Origin: an uncultured Pelagibacteraceae bacterium
GTDB lineage: Bacteria > Pseudomonadota > Alphaproteobacteria > Pelagibacterales > Pelagibacteraceae
Direction of reading: 5' to 3'
Assembly (NCBI GenBank): GCA_902554795.1
Contig: CACDQB010000006.1
Span: 1-32,872 of the forward strand
DNA length: 32,872 bases
Shown here: positions 1 to 9,685 of the stretch, piece by piece
Layout of the letters: the number at the start of each line of letters is the position of its first letter
Numbering within the stretch: the stretch's first letter is position 1
Translations under genes and position numbers: made by a program
Notes under the pieces: generated by a model
What the model was told of the DNA's origin: nothing
Databases searched by the model: none
The model's input: the letters and a program-made list of their open reading frames with translations, nothing else

Positions 1-312
1 GAACTCAATTAGCGATGAAAAAACTATTTGTTTTTTTGAAAAACCCAAAATTTTAAAGACTAAATTTTGATATTCTTTAACTTTTCCTTGAACCATAATC
101 GCGCTCGAAATTACGATTAGCCCTATAACAATAGTAACTGCTGAAATTAAAGTAACTGCAATAAATACCTTATTCAAAACAGCTGTAACTTTAGATAAGT
201 AATCTGCAATTTTTATCATTGATAAACTTGGCATGATTTCAAGCATTTCAGTTTCATCAAATTTATTTGAATTAAATTTTGCAGTAGCTAAATATTCATG
301 AGGTATTTTTTT
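1..312 (-). CDS. C-terminal part of the FtsX-like ABC permease, in a different frame from the 296..2317 ORF; partial, runs off window start
   Basis: Hand translation of the reverse complement gives an open frame (...IPHEYLATAKFNSNKFDETEMLEIMPSLSMIKIADYLSKVTAVLNKVFIAVTLISAVTIVIGLIVISSAIMVQGKVKEYQNLVFKILGFSKKQIVFSSLIEF) typical of an FtsX-family C-terminus, directly continuing the upstream ORF after a 1-nt frame change at a 9-nt homopolymer. Confidence 0.75.
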
Positions 313-2317
313 TTGCAAATTGAGGATTAAATAACATTGCAAAATTGATGCTTAAATCTCGATAATCTACTTCTCTAAAATTAATGACCTTTCCTTCAAT
401 TTCACGTCCATAAATATTTAAAGTGAAAATATCACCTAACTGAATGTTAAAATCTTTAGCGACTTTTGCATCTAGAGATATTTGAAGTTGATCTGGGTTT
501 GATAAATCCCACCATTTACCTTCTAAAATTGGATTATCTTCAGGTATATTTTCCATCCATGAAGATCTTCGTTCGCTACCAATTACCCAGTAACTATCAT
601 TATCTGGTTTAATATAGGTGTTAGGATCAACACCATTAATTTTTACAATTCCAGAGGATACCATTGGCACAATTTCAATAGATGCATTTGGATCCATATT
701 TAAAATACCTTGCTCAAATTTCTCTCTTTCACCTTTTTGAATACCGACAAAGAAATAATCAGGTGCAATATCAGGAATAGATTTAGCTATTTCTCTTTGA
801 AAATTTGTACCAACTAAAGCTAATGTTAATAACAAAGTAACCCCTAAGCCAAGAGACATAACTGTAATGGGAGTTATACTTTTTGTTTGGGTAATATTTT
901 TAATTGAAACTTTTAAAGAAATTATTGAACTAGATTTGAATTTTTTTAGAAAAAAAATGATTAATTTTGAAAGTAAAAAAAATACAATTAAACACACAAA
1001 AAAAGCAGCAAAGTAACCTAAGCTATAAGAAGGTTGTTCAGATCCAATCGTGAATAATAAAATTAAGATAGATAATAAAACAAAGCTAAGAACAACTGAT
1101 CTCTTAGAATAATAAAATTGAAGATTTTGAAATACGTTTCTAAATAAATTAGACGCTTTTACTTGATCAATAGAACTGATTGTTGGGATAGAAAAAATTA
1201 CCAGAACCAACAATCCCACTAAAAATATTTTTAAAAAATTTAGTAAAGAAAACACTGGATAAACATTCAATCCTAGTCCGTCAGATAAGTATTTATCTGC
1301 TATTGGTACAATTAAAAAACTCGATCCATAAGCAACAACAGTGATGATAAATAAAAGTATAAATAACTGCAGATAATATAGGGTTTTAATATTGCCCGAA
1401 TAAAAGCCAACTGCCTTTCTAACAGCTATCGACATGTTGTTTTGATTAATAAAAGAAAGCAGAGTATTTGCTATTCCAATACCTGCTATCAACATTGCGC
1501 TGATAGATACGAGAGATAAAAATTGAGAAAAATTATTAATAATTCTCTTTATACCACTTGCAGAATTTTCAGGATATCTAAGTTTAACTTTTTGATCTTC
1601 TTTAAATATTTCTTCAATTCGTTTCTCAATTTCTTCAGGCTTATCATTGTCATTAAACTTTACTTTATATTCATAGTTTAAAAAGCTTCCAATTCCGTTT
1701 AGTTTTAAAATTTCTAAAGTTTGTTTTCCTGCTAAAGCCCAATCGCCAAATGCAACAAATCCACTTACATCTGGTACTGATTTAATAATTCCAATTACTG
1801 TAAAATTTTGATCTTGAACTTTTACTATTTCGTTAATTTTAATATTTAGGGTTTTTGATAAACTTTCATTGATCAGGATAGTATTAGGTTCTTTTTGCAT
1901 TCTTTCATAAGCACCCATTGGTTCATAAACAACATTTCCATATAAAGGATATTTTTCATCCACAGTTTTAATTCTAGTAAATAATGATTTATTTTTTTCT
2001 CTGCCAGTAGTTGAAAGCATAGTGCTGAACTCAATCATTTGAGAAACAGTTGCAAATTCTTTTACTTTTTTAACTAGATCTAAATTTCCTTGATTACGAT
2101 TGTAATCAATCTCTAAATCTCCACCCAAAAGTGCTTTGGCATTATCATTAAGTTCTTTTTTAAGACTATCTTCAATTGTGAAAATAGCACTTAAGATAAA
2201 AAGACTTATAAATAGGGTAACAATGATACTAGAAATTTTATGATAATTTCTGCTTAAGTCTTTTAAAGCGTATTTAAAAATCAAACTAAATTCTGAAGGA
2301 TTATTTAATTTTTCCAT
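296..2317 (-). CDS. ABC transporter permease, FtsX-like / YbbP family (frame interrupted at its 3' end)
   Basis: 673-aa multi-TM ORF with FtsX-type repeats (SAMLIAGIGIANTLLSFINQNNMSIAVRKAVGF); adjacent to its ATPase partner and a TesA-like gene, as in the tesA-ybbA-ybbP arrangement. Confidence 0.85.
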   Translation of the reverse strand: MEKLNNPSEFSLIFKYALKDLSRNYHKISSIIVTLFISLFILSAIFTIEDSLKKELNDNAKALLGGDLEIDYNRNQGNLDLVKKVKEFATVSQMIEFSTMLSTTGREKNKSLFTRIKTVDEKYPLYGNVVYEPMGAYERMQKEPNTILINESLSKTLNIKINEIVKVQDQNFTVIGIIKSVPDVSGFVAFGDWALAGKQTLEILKLNGIGSFLNYEYKVKFNDNDKPEEIEKRIEEIFKEDQKVKLRYPENSASGIKRIINNFSQFLSLVSISAMLIAGIGIANTLLSFINQNNMSIAVRKAVGFYSGNIKTLYYLQLFILLFIITVVAYGSSFLIVPIADKYLSDGLGLNVYPVFSLLNFLKIFLVGLLVLVIFSIPTISSIDQVKASNLFRNVFQNLQFYYSKRSVVLSFVLLSILILLFTIGSEQPSYSLGYFAAFFVCLIVFFLLSKLIIFFLKKFKSSSIISLKVSIKNITQTKSITPITVMSLGLGVTLLLTLALVGTNFQREIAKSIPDIAPDYFFVGIQKGEREKFEQGILNMDPNASIEIVPMVSSGIVKINGVDPNTYIKPDNDSYWVIGSERRSSWMENIPEDNPILEGKWWDLSNPDQLQISLDAKVAKDFNIQLGDIFTLNIYGREIEGKVINFREVDYRDLSINFAMLFNPQFAKKNTS

Positions 2318-2966
2318 CTTTAATTTTTATTTTTCTTTTAGCTTTGTCAGCAAGTTTAGGATCATGAGTTACCATGATTAAAGACGAACCTTCTTCTTTT
2401 ACATATTTAAATAAAATATTTGCAATCATGATAGAATTTTCAGTATCTAAGTTTCCTGTTGGTTCATCTGCTAAGATTAGTTCTGGTTTCATCGCAATTG
2501 CTCTAGCTATAGCAACCCTTTGTTGTTCACCACCTGACAATTGACTTGGTAGATTGTTAAAACGATGTTTTAAACCAAATCGATCTAATAAAATTTTTGC
2601 TTCTTTTTCTGGATTTTTAAAATTATTTAGTTCAAGCGTTAATGCAACATTTTCAACTGCTGTATAATTAGGAATTAAATAGAACGATTGAAAAATTATT
2701 CCAATATTTTTCTTTCTTATCTCCGATACTTCGTCCTCATTAAGGCCTGTTATTTCTTGATCATTAAAAATTATTTTACCAGAGGTTGGTTTTTCTAAGC
2801 CCCCAATTAACATTATTAAACTTGTTTTCCCTGAGCCACTTTCTCCAACTACTGAAACAGTTTCTTTTTTCTTAATATTTAAATCAATATTCTTTAAAAC
2901 ACTGATACTATCTTTACCAGTTTGGTATTTGAGATTTATTTTTTTTAATTTAAGAAGAGCACTCAT
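2301..2966 (-). CDS. ABC transporter ATP-binding protein, YbbA/LolD-like
   Basis: Walker A GESGSGKTS, signature LSGGEQQRVAIARA, Walker B LILADEP. Start taken at the internal Met (MSALLKLKKINLKY), not the ORF-track start at 3014. Confidence 0.9.
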   Translation of the reverse strand: MSALLKLKKINLKYQTGKDSISVLKNIDLNIKKKETVSVVGESGSGKTSLIMLIGGLEKPTSGKIIFNDQEITGLNEDEVSEIRKKNIGIIFQSFYLIPNYTAVENVALTLELNNFKNPEKEAKILLDRFGLKHRFNNLPSQLSGGEQQRVAIARAIAMKPELILADEPTGNLDTENSIMIANILFKYVKEEGSSLIMVTHDPKLADKAKRKIKIKDGKIK

Positions 2967-3576
2967 GAATAAAACTATATTTATTAAAATTTTGATATTC
3001 TTTCTAGTACACATAAACGCAAGTGCAATAGAAAAGGTAGTATTATTTGGTGATAGTTTGATGGCTGGATACGGATTACCTAAAGAACATCATTTATCAA
3101 TAGTTTTAGAAAACAATCTCAAGCAAAATGGTTTAAACATTAAAGTCATTAATGGAAGTGTCTCTGGTAGCACGTCATCAGGTGGTTTGAATAGAGCAGA
3201 TTGGAGTTTATCCGAACCAGGAATAGATTTAATTATTTTGGGATTAGGGGCCAATGATATGCTTAGAGGAATCCAGCCAGAGGAAACGGAAAGAAATTTA
3301 GAACAAATAATAAAAGTTGCTCAGAATAAAAAAATTAAAATTATATTAGCCGGAATGGTGGCACCAGATACTCATGGGGAAAAATATAAAAAAGAGTTTG
3401 ATGCTATTTATCCAAAGTTATCAAAAAAGTATAATTTAGCATTAATTCCATTTCTTCTTGAAGGTGTGGCACTTAATCCGAGTTTAAATCAACAAGATGG
3501 TATACACCCCAATAAACATGGAACAATTAAAGTAAGTGAAACAATAAAAAAAAGTATTATTAATATAATTAAATGA
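2965..3576 (+). CDS. tesA: GDSL-type arylesterase / acyl-CoA thioesterase I-like (TesA family), secreted
   Basis: Signal-like N-terminus then VVLFGDSLMAGYG, GLGANDMLRG and DGIHPN blocks of the SGNH/GDSL family. Confidence 0.85.
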   Translation: MNKTIFIKILIFFLVHINASAIEKVVLFGDSLMAGYGLPKEHHLSIVLENNLKQNGLNIKVINGSVSGSTSSGGLNRADWSLSEPGIDLIILGLGANDMLRGIQPEETERNLEQIIKVAQNKKIKIILAGMVAPDTHGEKYKKEFDAIYPKLSKKYNLALIPFLLEGVALNPSLNQQDGIHPNKHGTIKVSETIKKSIINIIK

Positions 3577-4028
3577 AAATCTTTCTATCAACATTTAGCT
3601 TAATATGTTGCCTTAGTTTTGCTCAAGCTCAAAATACAAATATTACTTTAAATTCTGATTTGAACTTAAATTGTAAATTTGAAAAAGTAATTTTAAAAAA
3701 TCCAGACCATAACTTTGAATCTTTCACAAAAGATCAAATTAAAAGAAAAGATATTAATAAGTTAATAATCGAGTCTAAAACACCAAACGTTCTAAATGTT
3801 AAAAATTTATCAGAATTTTTTAATAAAATTGATTTAGAGGTAAAAATTTCTAACAAGGATATATTCTTAATTCAAGCATTCGATAAAGATAGAAATTATT
3901 CTGAGTCAGCAGTCTATACTAGAAAAACAGGTGAACTTATTCACGAAATCACTAAAAATATAAAAGAAGAAGAAAAAGAAAAAGAAATTTCTTTTTATAG
4001 TTGTAAAAATAACAACAAAGACACTTAA
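3573..4028 (+). CDS. Hypothetical secreted protein
   Basis: 151-aa ORF with signal-peptide-like N-terminus; overlaps the tesA stop (ATGA). Confidence 0.6.
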   Translation: MKIFLSTFSLICCLSFAQAQNTNITLNSDLNLNCKFEKVILKNPDHNFESFTKDQIKRKDINKLIIESKTPNVLNVKNLSEFFNKIDLEVKISNKDIFLIQAFDKDRNYSESAVYTRKTGELIHEITKNIKEEEKEKEISFYSCKNNNKDT

Positions 4029-4068
4029 GACCGAAGACTTTAACTTTAATTTCTGATAATATTAGACT

Positions 4069-4617
4069 ATGACAAGATTATTCTCAGTTATTTTTATTTA
4101 CTTATTTTTACAATTTAATTCTATAGCGAATGAGAGGGATATCAGACTCAATCAACTTTTTAATGAGCTAAAAGTAAATAAATCTAAAGTAGCTTTTATA
4201 ATTGAACAAGAAATTTGGGCTTTATGGAGCACACATCCAACAGATGAAAAACTAACAGCAAAATTAGAAGAAGGTTCTCAATTAGTTAGAGATCAAAATT
4301 ATTTAAAAGCAAAAGACGTATTTACAGAAGTTATTAATCTTGATCAAAGTTGGGCAGAGGCATGGAATAAAAGAGCAACCGTACTTTATATGCTGGGAGA
4401 ATTTCAAAAATCACAAGAGGACATTGATAGAGTTTTAGCCTTAGAGGAACGGCACTTTGGAGCTTTGGCGGGCCAAGGTTTAGTTAATATTCAACTAAAA
4501 AATTATGAAAAAGCAATTTTTAGTTATGAAGAGGCTAGAAAAATTAATCCATCTATGAAATCAGCTGAGATAATGATTACTAGAATAAAAAAATTAATAA
4601 AAGAGCATTCAATTTAA
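4069..4617 (+). CDS. TPR-repeat protein, probably exported
   Basis: Signal-like N-terminus; TPR-like helices (AWNKRATVLYMLGEFQKSQEDIDRVLALEERHFGALAGQGLVNIQLKNYEKAIFSYEEA). Confidence 0.75.
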   Translation: MTRLFSVIFIYLFLQFNSIANERDIRLNQLFNELKVNKSKVAFIIEQEIWALWSTHPTDEKLTAKLEEGSQLVRDQNYLKAKDVFTEVINLDQSWAEAWNKRATVLYMLGEFQKSQEDIDRVLALEERHFGALAGQGLVNIQLKNYEKAIFSYEEARKINPSMKSAEIMITRIKKLIKEHSI

Positions 4618-4625
4618 ATAAAAAA

Positions 4626-4643
4626 TGTTGCAAATTTGCAACA
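4626..4643. repeat. Perfect 18-nt palindrome TGTTGCAAATTTGCAACA
   Basis: Read directly from sequence; 9 nt after the TPR gene stop. Confidence 0.7.
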
Positions 4644-4799
4644 ACTCAAAAAATGTTAATTTTAATGGTGTTTTTAACAGATTCTTTAAAAAATGGCAAA
4701 AATACACCTAAAAGGTTAAAATTTTTTACTTGTTAATCTATCGAACAATTAATAAAAGTTTTCCCAATACGTATTAACAATTAAAAAAGGTAAGTACTT

Positions 4800-5462
4800 A
4801 TGAAAAAATTAATAAGTGTAATAATTGCATCTTTATTCATAGGAAGTGTTTCTTTTGCTGAAACAAGCATTGGTATAAAAATATCTTCTGCGAATATGGA
4901 AGCAAGTGGTTCTCACACTACCAACTCTTCTTCTGGTGGATCTGGTGGTGCGGCAGTAAATGCTTCTGACGAAGCAGATTTTACTGTAGCTTCATTCTTC
5001 ATTGAAAAATCAACTGAAGTGAAAGGTATTAATCTAGCTTTAGGGATAGATGTAATTCCGTTTACTGCTGAAGTTGATAAACTAGGTGGTGGAGATGGAT
5101 TTGATGCAACAGTTGAAGTTGGAAATATTATGACTGCATATATCCAACCTACATTTAATGCAGGTGGAGATGTGTCTTTATTTCTAAAAGCAGGTGTTAC
5201 TTCAGGTGATGTAGATATCACAAACATTTCTAGACAGGCTACTACAGCTGGTACTGCTAGTACAGACGGAAACACAGGTAAATCTTTAGATGGATATATG
5301 TATGGTGTAGGAGCTCAAATGAATACAAGTGGCGGTTTTGTAAGATTAGAAGGAACTGTAACTGATTTTGATGAAATCTCACACACTAACTCTAATGGTA
5401 AGGTTGTTAAAGCAGACTCAGAGCTGACTTTAATCTCTTTATCGTTTGGAAGAACATTCTAA
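4800..5462 (+). CDS. Outer-membrane beta-barrel-like protein
   Basis: Signal peptide (MKKLISVIIASLFIGSVSFAE), alternating beta-like pattern, C-terminal aromatic residue (SLSFGRTF). Confidence 0.65.
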   Translation: MKKLISVIIASLFIGSVSFAETSIGIKISSANMEASGSHTTNSSSGGSGGAAVNASDEADFTVASFFIEKSTEVKGINLALGIDVIPFTAEVDKLGGGDGFDATVEVGNIMTAYIQPTFNAGGDVSLFLKAGVTSGDVDITNISRQATTAGTASTDGNTGKSLDGYMYGVGAQMNTSGGFVRLEGTVTDFDEISHTNSNGKVVKADSELTLISLSFGRTF

Positions 5463-5483
5463 TTATTTAGAAATTAAATTATT

Positions 5484-5516
5484 AAAAAGGACCTTTTTAT
5501 AAGGTCCTTTTTTTTT
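5484..5516 (+). terminator. Intrinsic terminator after the barrel protein
   Basis: AAAAAGGACCTT-TTTAT-AAGGTCCTTTTT stem-loop followed by a T run. Confidence 0.85.
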
Positions 5517-5541
5517 GCCCATATTAAAATTATAAAATAAC

Positions 5542-6162
5542 ATGTGCGGAAGATACGTAGTAAAAAATCCAGTTACTAAAACAAGTAAATTAATAAAATC
5601 TGCAATTCAGGTTGAAGATACTGATAACTATAATGCTCATCCATATCAAAAACTTCCTGTAATAAAAAAATATAAAAATGGAAATACTTTAGAAAATCTA
5701 CAATGGGGTTTAGTTCCAGGATGGGCCAAAGACAAAGATTTCAAAGCTTTAATTAATGCAAGACTTGAGACTATTGATGAAAAGGTTTCATTTAAAAAAT
5801 TGATTAAAAACAACCGATGTGTTGCAGTTGCAGATGGTTTTTATGAATGGAAAAGGGAAGAGAAAGAAAAAACTCCTCATTATTTTACCCGTGAAGATAC
5901 AAACTCTATTTATTTTGCTGGAATATTTGAAAACGATCAGTTTTGTTTAATTACAGAAGAAGCAAAAGAAAATATAAATGAAATTCATCACAGACAACCA
6001 GTTATTTTAAATCAAGCTGATATTAATCGTTATTTAAATTTAGAATTACAAGGTTCTGCGTTTTTAAAAGAACGTAAAATTCCAAATTTAATTTTTCATG
6101 AAGTGTCAAAAGATGTTAATAAACCAACAAATAACAGTGCTTCTCTAATTCAAAAAGTATAA
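5542..6162 (+). CDS. SOS response-associated peptidase (SRAP/YedK/HMCES family)
   Basis: MCGRYV start with Cys2, NARLET, ADGFYEWKR and HHRQPVIL motifs of the SRAP family. Confidence 0.9.
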   Translation: MCGRYVVKNPVTKTSKLIKSAIQVEDTDNYNAHPYQKLPVIKKYKNGNTLENLQWGLVPGWAKDKDFKALINARLETIDEKVSFKKLIKNNRCVAVADGFYEWKREEKEKTPHYFTREDTNSIYFAGIFENDQFCLITEEAKENINEIHHRQPVILNQADINRYLNLELQGSAFLKERKIPNLIFHEVSKDVNKPTNNSASLIQKV

Positions 6163-6164
6163 TT

Positions 6165-7448
6165 TTATTTATGTTTCTTTTTCTTAAATCTAAAATTTTT
6201 AGGTCTTTTTCTATTTTTAAATTTTCTTTTATTATTTTTATTTTCGAATTTTTTAAATTTCTTCTTTTTACTTAATTTATTATTAGAAAATTTCTTTTTA
6301 AATTTATTTTTTTTATTAAATTTCTTTCCTTTTCGATTATTTGGTTTTGTTTCTTCTTTAACTTTAAAGTTTGGATCAATTAGTTTTTGGATAGATCTCC
6401 ACATGTTTCTGTCATTCTTGGTTAAAAAGGTTAAAGCTGAACCATCTTTTCCAGCTCTACCTGTTCTACCTATTCGATGAATATAATCTTCTGGCACTTG
6501 TGGAAGATCATAATTAATTACATGTTTTATAACTGGTATATCCAAACCTCTTGCTGCAACATCTGTTGCAACTAAAATTCTACTGTTACCATTTCTAAAA
6601 CCTCTAATTACACGGTCTCTTTTACTTTGTCTTAGATTTCCATGGATAGCATCGGCTTTATGTCCATCATATTTTAATCTCTTAACTATTTTATCAGCAC
6701 CATGTTTAGTTTTAACAAAAACTAAAATAGAACCACTTCTTTCAACCAACTGATTAATTAGTTCATGATATTTTTTGTCAGGTGTAATTTGTAAAGTTTC
6801 TTGTTTAATTTTTTCAATTGGTGTTGATAAAGATCCGACTGAAACTCTTTCAGGATTATTAAGAAATTTTTGTGAAATTTTTAAAATATTTTCAGGCAAT
6901 GTAGCTGAAAATAATAGTGTTTGATGTTTCTTTGGAACAAATTTTAAAATCAATTCTATTTGTGGCGTAAAACCCATGTCTAACATTCGATCAGTTTCAT
7001 CAAGAACAAGATAATTTACTTTTGATAGATTTAAACTTTTACGTTCAATATGATCATTAATTCTTCCTGGTGTTCCAACTATAATTCTTGCTCTTTTATT
7101 TAATTGCCTCAGTTGCTTTTGCATACTCTCTCCACCAATTAAGAGGGCATTTCCAATTCCTATTTCTCTATAATTCAACTTTAAAACTGTTTCCATTACT
7201 TGAGCAGCAAGTTCTCTTGTTGGGCAAATAATTAGTGCCATCGCTTGCTTGTCTTTAATAAGTTTATTCAACATCGGAATTGTAAATGCTAAAGTTTTAC
7301 CAGTTCCTGTTTGTGCAGTTCCTAAAACATCTTTTCCATCTAAACTAATTGGTATTGATTGACTTTGAATAGGAGTTGGAACTTTAAAATCAGCTAATTC
7401 GATTGATCTTTTTAGTTTATTTTCGATATTGAGATCAGAGAAATTCAT
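6165..7448 (-). CDS. DEAD-box ATP-dependent RNA helicase (RhlE-like) with Lys/Asn/Arg-rich tail
   Basis: AQTGTGKT, PTRELAAQ, DETDRMLDMGF, SATLP, ATDVAARGLDI, HRIGRTGRAG motifs. Confidence 0.93.
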   Translation of the reverse strand: MNFSDLNIENKLKRSIELADFKVPTPIQSQSIPISLDGKDVLGTAQTGTGKTLAFTIPMLNKLIKDKQAMALIICPTRELAAQVMETVLKLNYREIGIGNALLIGGESMQKQLRQLNKRARIIVGTPGRINDHIERKSLNLSKVNYLVLDETDRMLDMGFTPQIELILKFVPKKHQTLLFSATLPENILKISQKFLNNPERVSVGSLSTPIEKIKQETLQITPDKKYHELINQLVERSGSILVFVKTKHGADKIVKRLKYDGHKADAIHGNLRQSKRDRVIRGFRNGNSRILVATDVAARGLDIPVIKHVINYDLPQVPEDYIHRIGRTGRAGKDGSALTFLTKNDRNMWRSIQKLIDPNFKVKEETKPNNRKGKKFNKKNKFKKKFSNNKLSKKKKFKKFENKNNKRKFKNRKRPKNFRFKKKKHK

Positions 7449-7531
7449 TATGTTAGGAAAGATATAAATTTAAGTAATTTTATATCTGCTTATATCTTTT
7501 TTTACTAATTACAATAAATAGTTTGAGAGGA

Positions 7532-8017
7532 TTAATCTCTAAAGTTTACAAAGTCTATTGGCAGTCCAATATCAATTACTTTGATTGCAGCCATAGCTTC
7601 TTGAAGATCATCTTTCTTTTTGCCATCTACTCTTAATTCATCACCTTGGATTTTAATTTGAATCTTGAGTTTAAGCTTTTTTATTTCAGCAATTACTTTT
7701 TTTGCATTTTCTTGACTTATACCTTCTTTTAATTCACTTGATTGTCTAATAGATCCTCCTGAGGCTCCTTCAGAGCTTTTAACTTCTAAAACCCTTGGAT
7801 CTACTTTTCGTCTAACCAAATGGGTTTGCAACAATTCATTTACCTGCTTTAATTTTAATTCATCAGGCGCATTGGTAGTGACTGTTTTATCTTTTCGTTC
7901 TACAGATATGTTAAGTCCTTTAAAATCATATCTATTGCTGATCTCTCTTAAACAATTAGCTAAAGCATTATCAAATTCTTGATAATTAATTTTACTGATT
8001 ACATCAAATGAAGGCAT
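7532..8017 (-). CDS. YajQ family cyclic-di-GMP-binding protein
   Basis: MPSFDVISKINYQEFDNALANCLREISNRYDFKG is characteristic of the YajQ family. Confidence 0.9.
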   Translation of the reverse strand: MPSFDVISKINYQEFDNALANCLREISNRYDFKGLNISVERKDKTVTTNAPDELKLKQVNELLQTHLVRRKVDPRVLEVKSSEGASGGSIRQSSELKEGISQENAKKVIAEIKKLKLKIQIKIQGDELRVDGKKKDDLQEAMAAIKVIDIGLPIDFVNFRD

Positions 8018-8128
8018 GAATTTATTATACAGTATTAATGATCAAAATTTAAACTAAAATATAAATTCTAGTAATAATAAGGCATTTTAGCTTATTGAGT
8101 TAATTGTAAATAATAATATATTTAAGGT

Positions 8129-9241
8129 ATGCTTAGTTATATCATTCCATTTTTAATACTTATCTTAGTAGTTGTTTTTATACATGAATATGGACATTAC
8201 TATTTTGCAAGAAAATATGGAGTAGGTGTTACAGATTTTTCAATTGGTTTTGGTAAAGAGTTATTTGGTTGGAATGATAAATCAGGCACAAGATGGAAAA
8301 TATGTGCAATTCCGCTAGGTGGATATGTAAAATTTTTTGGAGACAGGAATGTTTATTCGCAAGCAGACCATGAAGAAATTTTAGAAAAATATAACGAAGA
8401 GGAAAGGGAAAAATTATTTATTTTAAAACCCTTATACCAAAGAGTTTTAATTGTATTTGGGGGTCCTTTAGCTAATTTCTTACTAGCTTTAGTAATATTT
8501 TTTTCAATTTATACTTTTATAGGTAAAGATTTTACTCCTGCAGTCATTAATGAAGTCCAAAAAGATAGTCCAGCAATGGCAGGAGGGCTAAAAGCTGAAG
8601 ATGTAATTTTAGAAATAGATGGTAATGAAGTTAAAAGTATTATGGAAGTTTCTAAATTTATCACAATGTCTACTGGTGATTTTATAGATTTCAAAGTTAA
8701 GCGATCCTATGATGAATTAATACTAAAAGTTAAACCTAATATTGTTGAAGGTGATGATGGATTAGGGAATAAAATAAACAAAAGAATGGTTGGTATTAAG
8801 CTTGGTGCCTATAATAATAAAGTTAACCATGTTAAATTAGGACCTGCCCAAGCTTTATATCATGCAGGTTATGAAGTTTATTTTGTTAGTGTTTCCTCAC
8901 TTAAATACATCGGAGGTATGATTTTAGGTAAAGCAGACACATCTCAATTAGGAGGTCCAATTAGAATTGCAAAAATTTCAGGACAAGTTGCAACCTTTGG
9001 GGTGTTGGCATTCATTAGTATGATGGCCTATATTTCAATAAGTTTAGGGCTTATTAATCTATTTCCAATACCAATGTTAGATGGAGGACATTTAATGTTT
9101 TATGCATTTGAGAAAGTTTTAGGTCGACCTTTATCTCAAAAAACTCAAGAAGGTTTTTTTCGAATCGGATTGTTTTTGTTGCTATCATTAATGTTTTTCA
9201 CCACATTTAATGATCTAAAAGACTTAGGTTTATTTAGATAA
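8129..9241 (+). CDS. rseP: RIP metalloprotease RseP (M50 family)
   Basis: HEYGH zinc motif, PDZ region, MLDGGHLMFYAFE C-terminal motif. Confidence 0.92.
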   Translation: MLSYIIPFLILILVVVFIHEYGHYYFARKYGVGVTDFSIGFGKELFGWNDKSGTRWKICAIPLGGYVKFFGDRNVYSQADHEEILEKYNEEEREKLFILKPLYQRVLIVFGGPLANFLLALVIFFSIYTFIGKDFTPAVINEVQKDSPAMAGGLKAEDVILEIDGNEVKSIMEVSKFITMSTGDFIDFKVKRSYDELILKVKPNIVEGDDGLGNKINKRMVGIKLGAYNNKVNHVKLGPAQALYHAGYEVYFVSVSSLKYIGGMILGKADTSQLGGPIRIAKISGQVATFGVLAFISMMAYISISLGLINLFPIPMLDGGHLMFYAFEKVLGRPLSQKTQEGFFRIGLFLLLSLMFFTTFNDLKDLGLFR

Positions 9242-9398
9242 TTCACATTCTAAAACGTTTAAAAAAGTCAATAAATTCAACATTAATTTAAGTTTTTACA
9301 ATATATTGTGTGTTTTAAAAAACTAAACACTAAAAAAAAGCTTGATTTATCAACGTTTATGACAAATATAAATATCAACCAACAAAACCGGAGCTAAA

Positions 9399-9674
9399 AT
9401 GAACAAAAAACAACTAATTGCTAAGCTTTCTGGCTCATTAAATTTGAGCAAAGCAGATGCTGAGCGAACTTTTGATACAATTACCAACACTATTTTAGAT
9501 GCTCTAAAAGGTGATGATTCAGTAAAAATTGCTGGATTTGGTACGTACAAAGTAGCTAAGAGAAAAGCAAGAGTTGGAAGAAACCCAAGAACAGGTGAGC
9601 AGATTCAAATTGCTGCTTCTCAAAAGGTAAAATTCTTACCAGCTAAAGCTTTAAAAGAAGTATTCAACAGATAA
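9399..9674 (+). CDS. HU family DNA-binding protein
   Basis: 91-aa HU fold signature GFGTYKVAKRKARVGRNPRTGEQIQI. Confidence 0.93.
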   Translation: MNKKQLIAKLSGSLNLSKADAERTFDTITNTILDALKGDDSVKIAGFGTYKVAKRKARVGRNPRTGEQIQIAASQKVKFLPAKALKEVFNR

Positions 9675-9685
9675 TATTTTTTTTT

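Noticed and set aside
2967-3014. N-terminal extension of the ABC ATPase ORF (MCTRKNIKILINIVLF)
   Set aside because: Overlaps the esterase signal peptide in antisense; the conserved ATPase starts at the later Met (2966).
4913-5275. Minus-strand 120-aa ORF opposite the barrel protein
   Set aside because: Fully antisense to a convincing signal-peptide ORF; composition reads like a shadow frame.
9350-9550. 66-aa minus ORF over the HU promoter and start
   Set aside because: Antisense to HU; no recognisable motifs.
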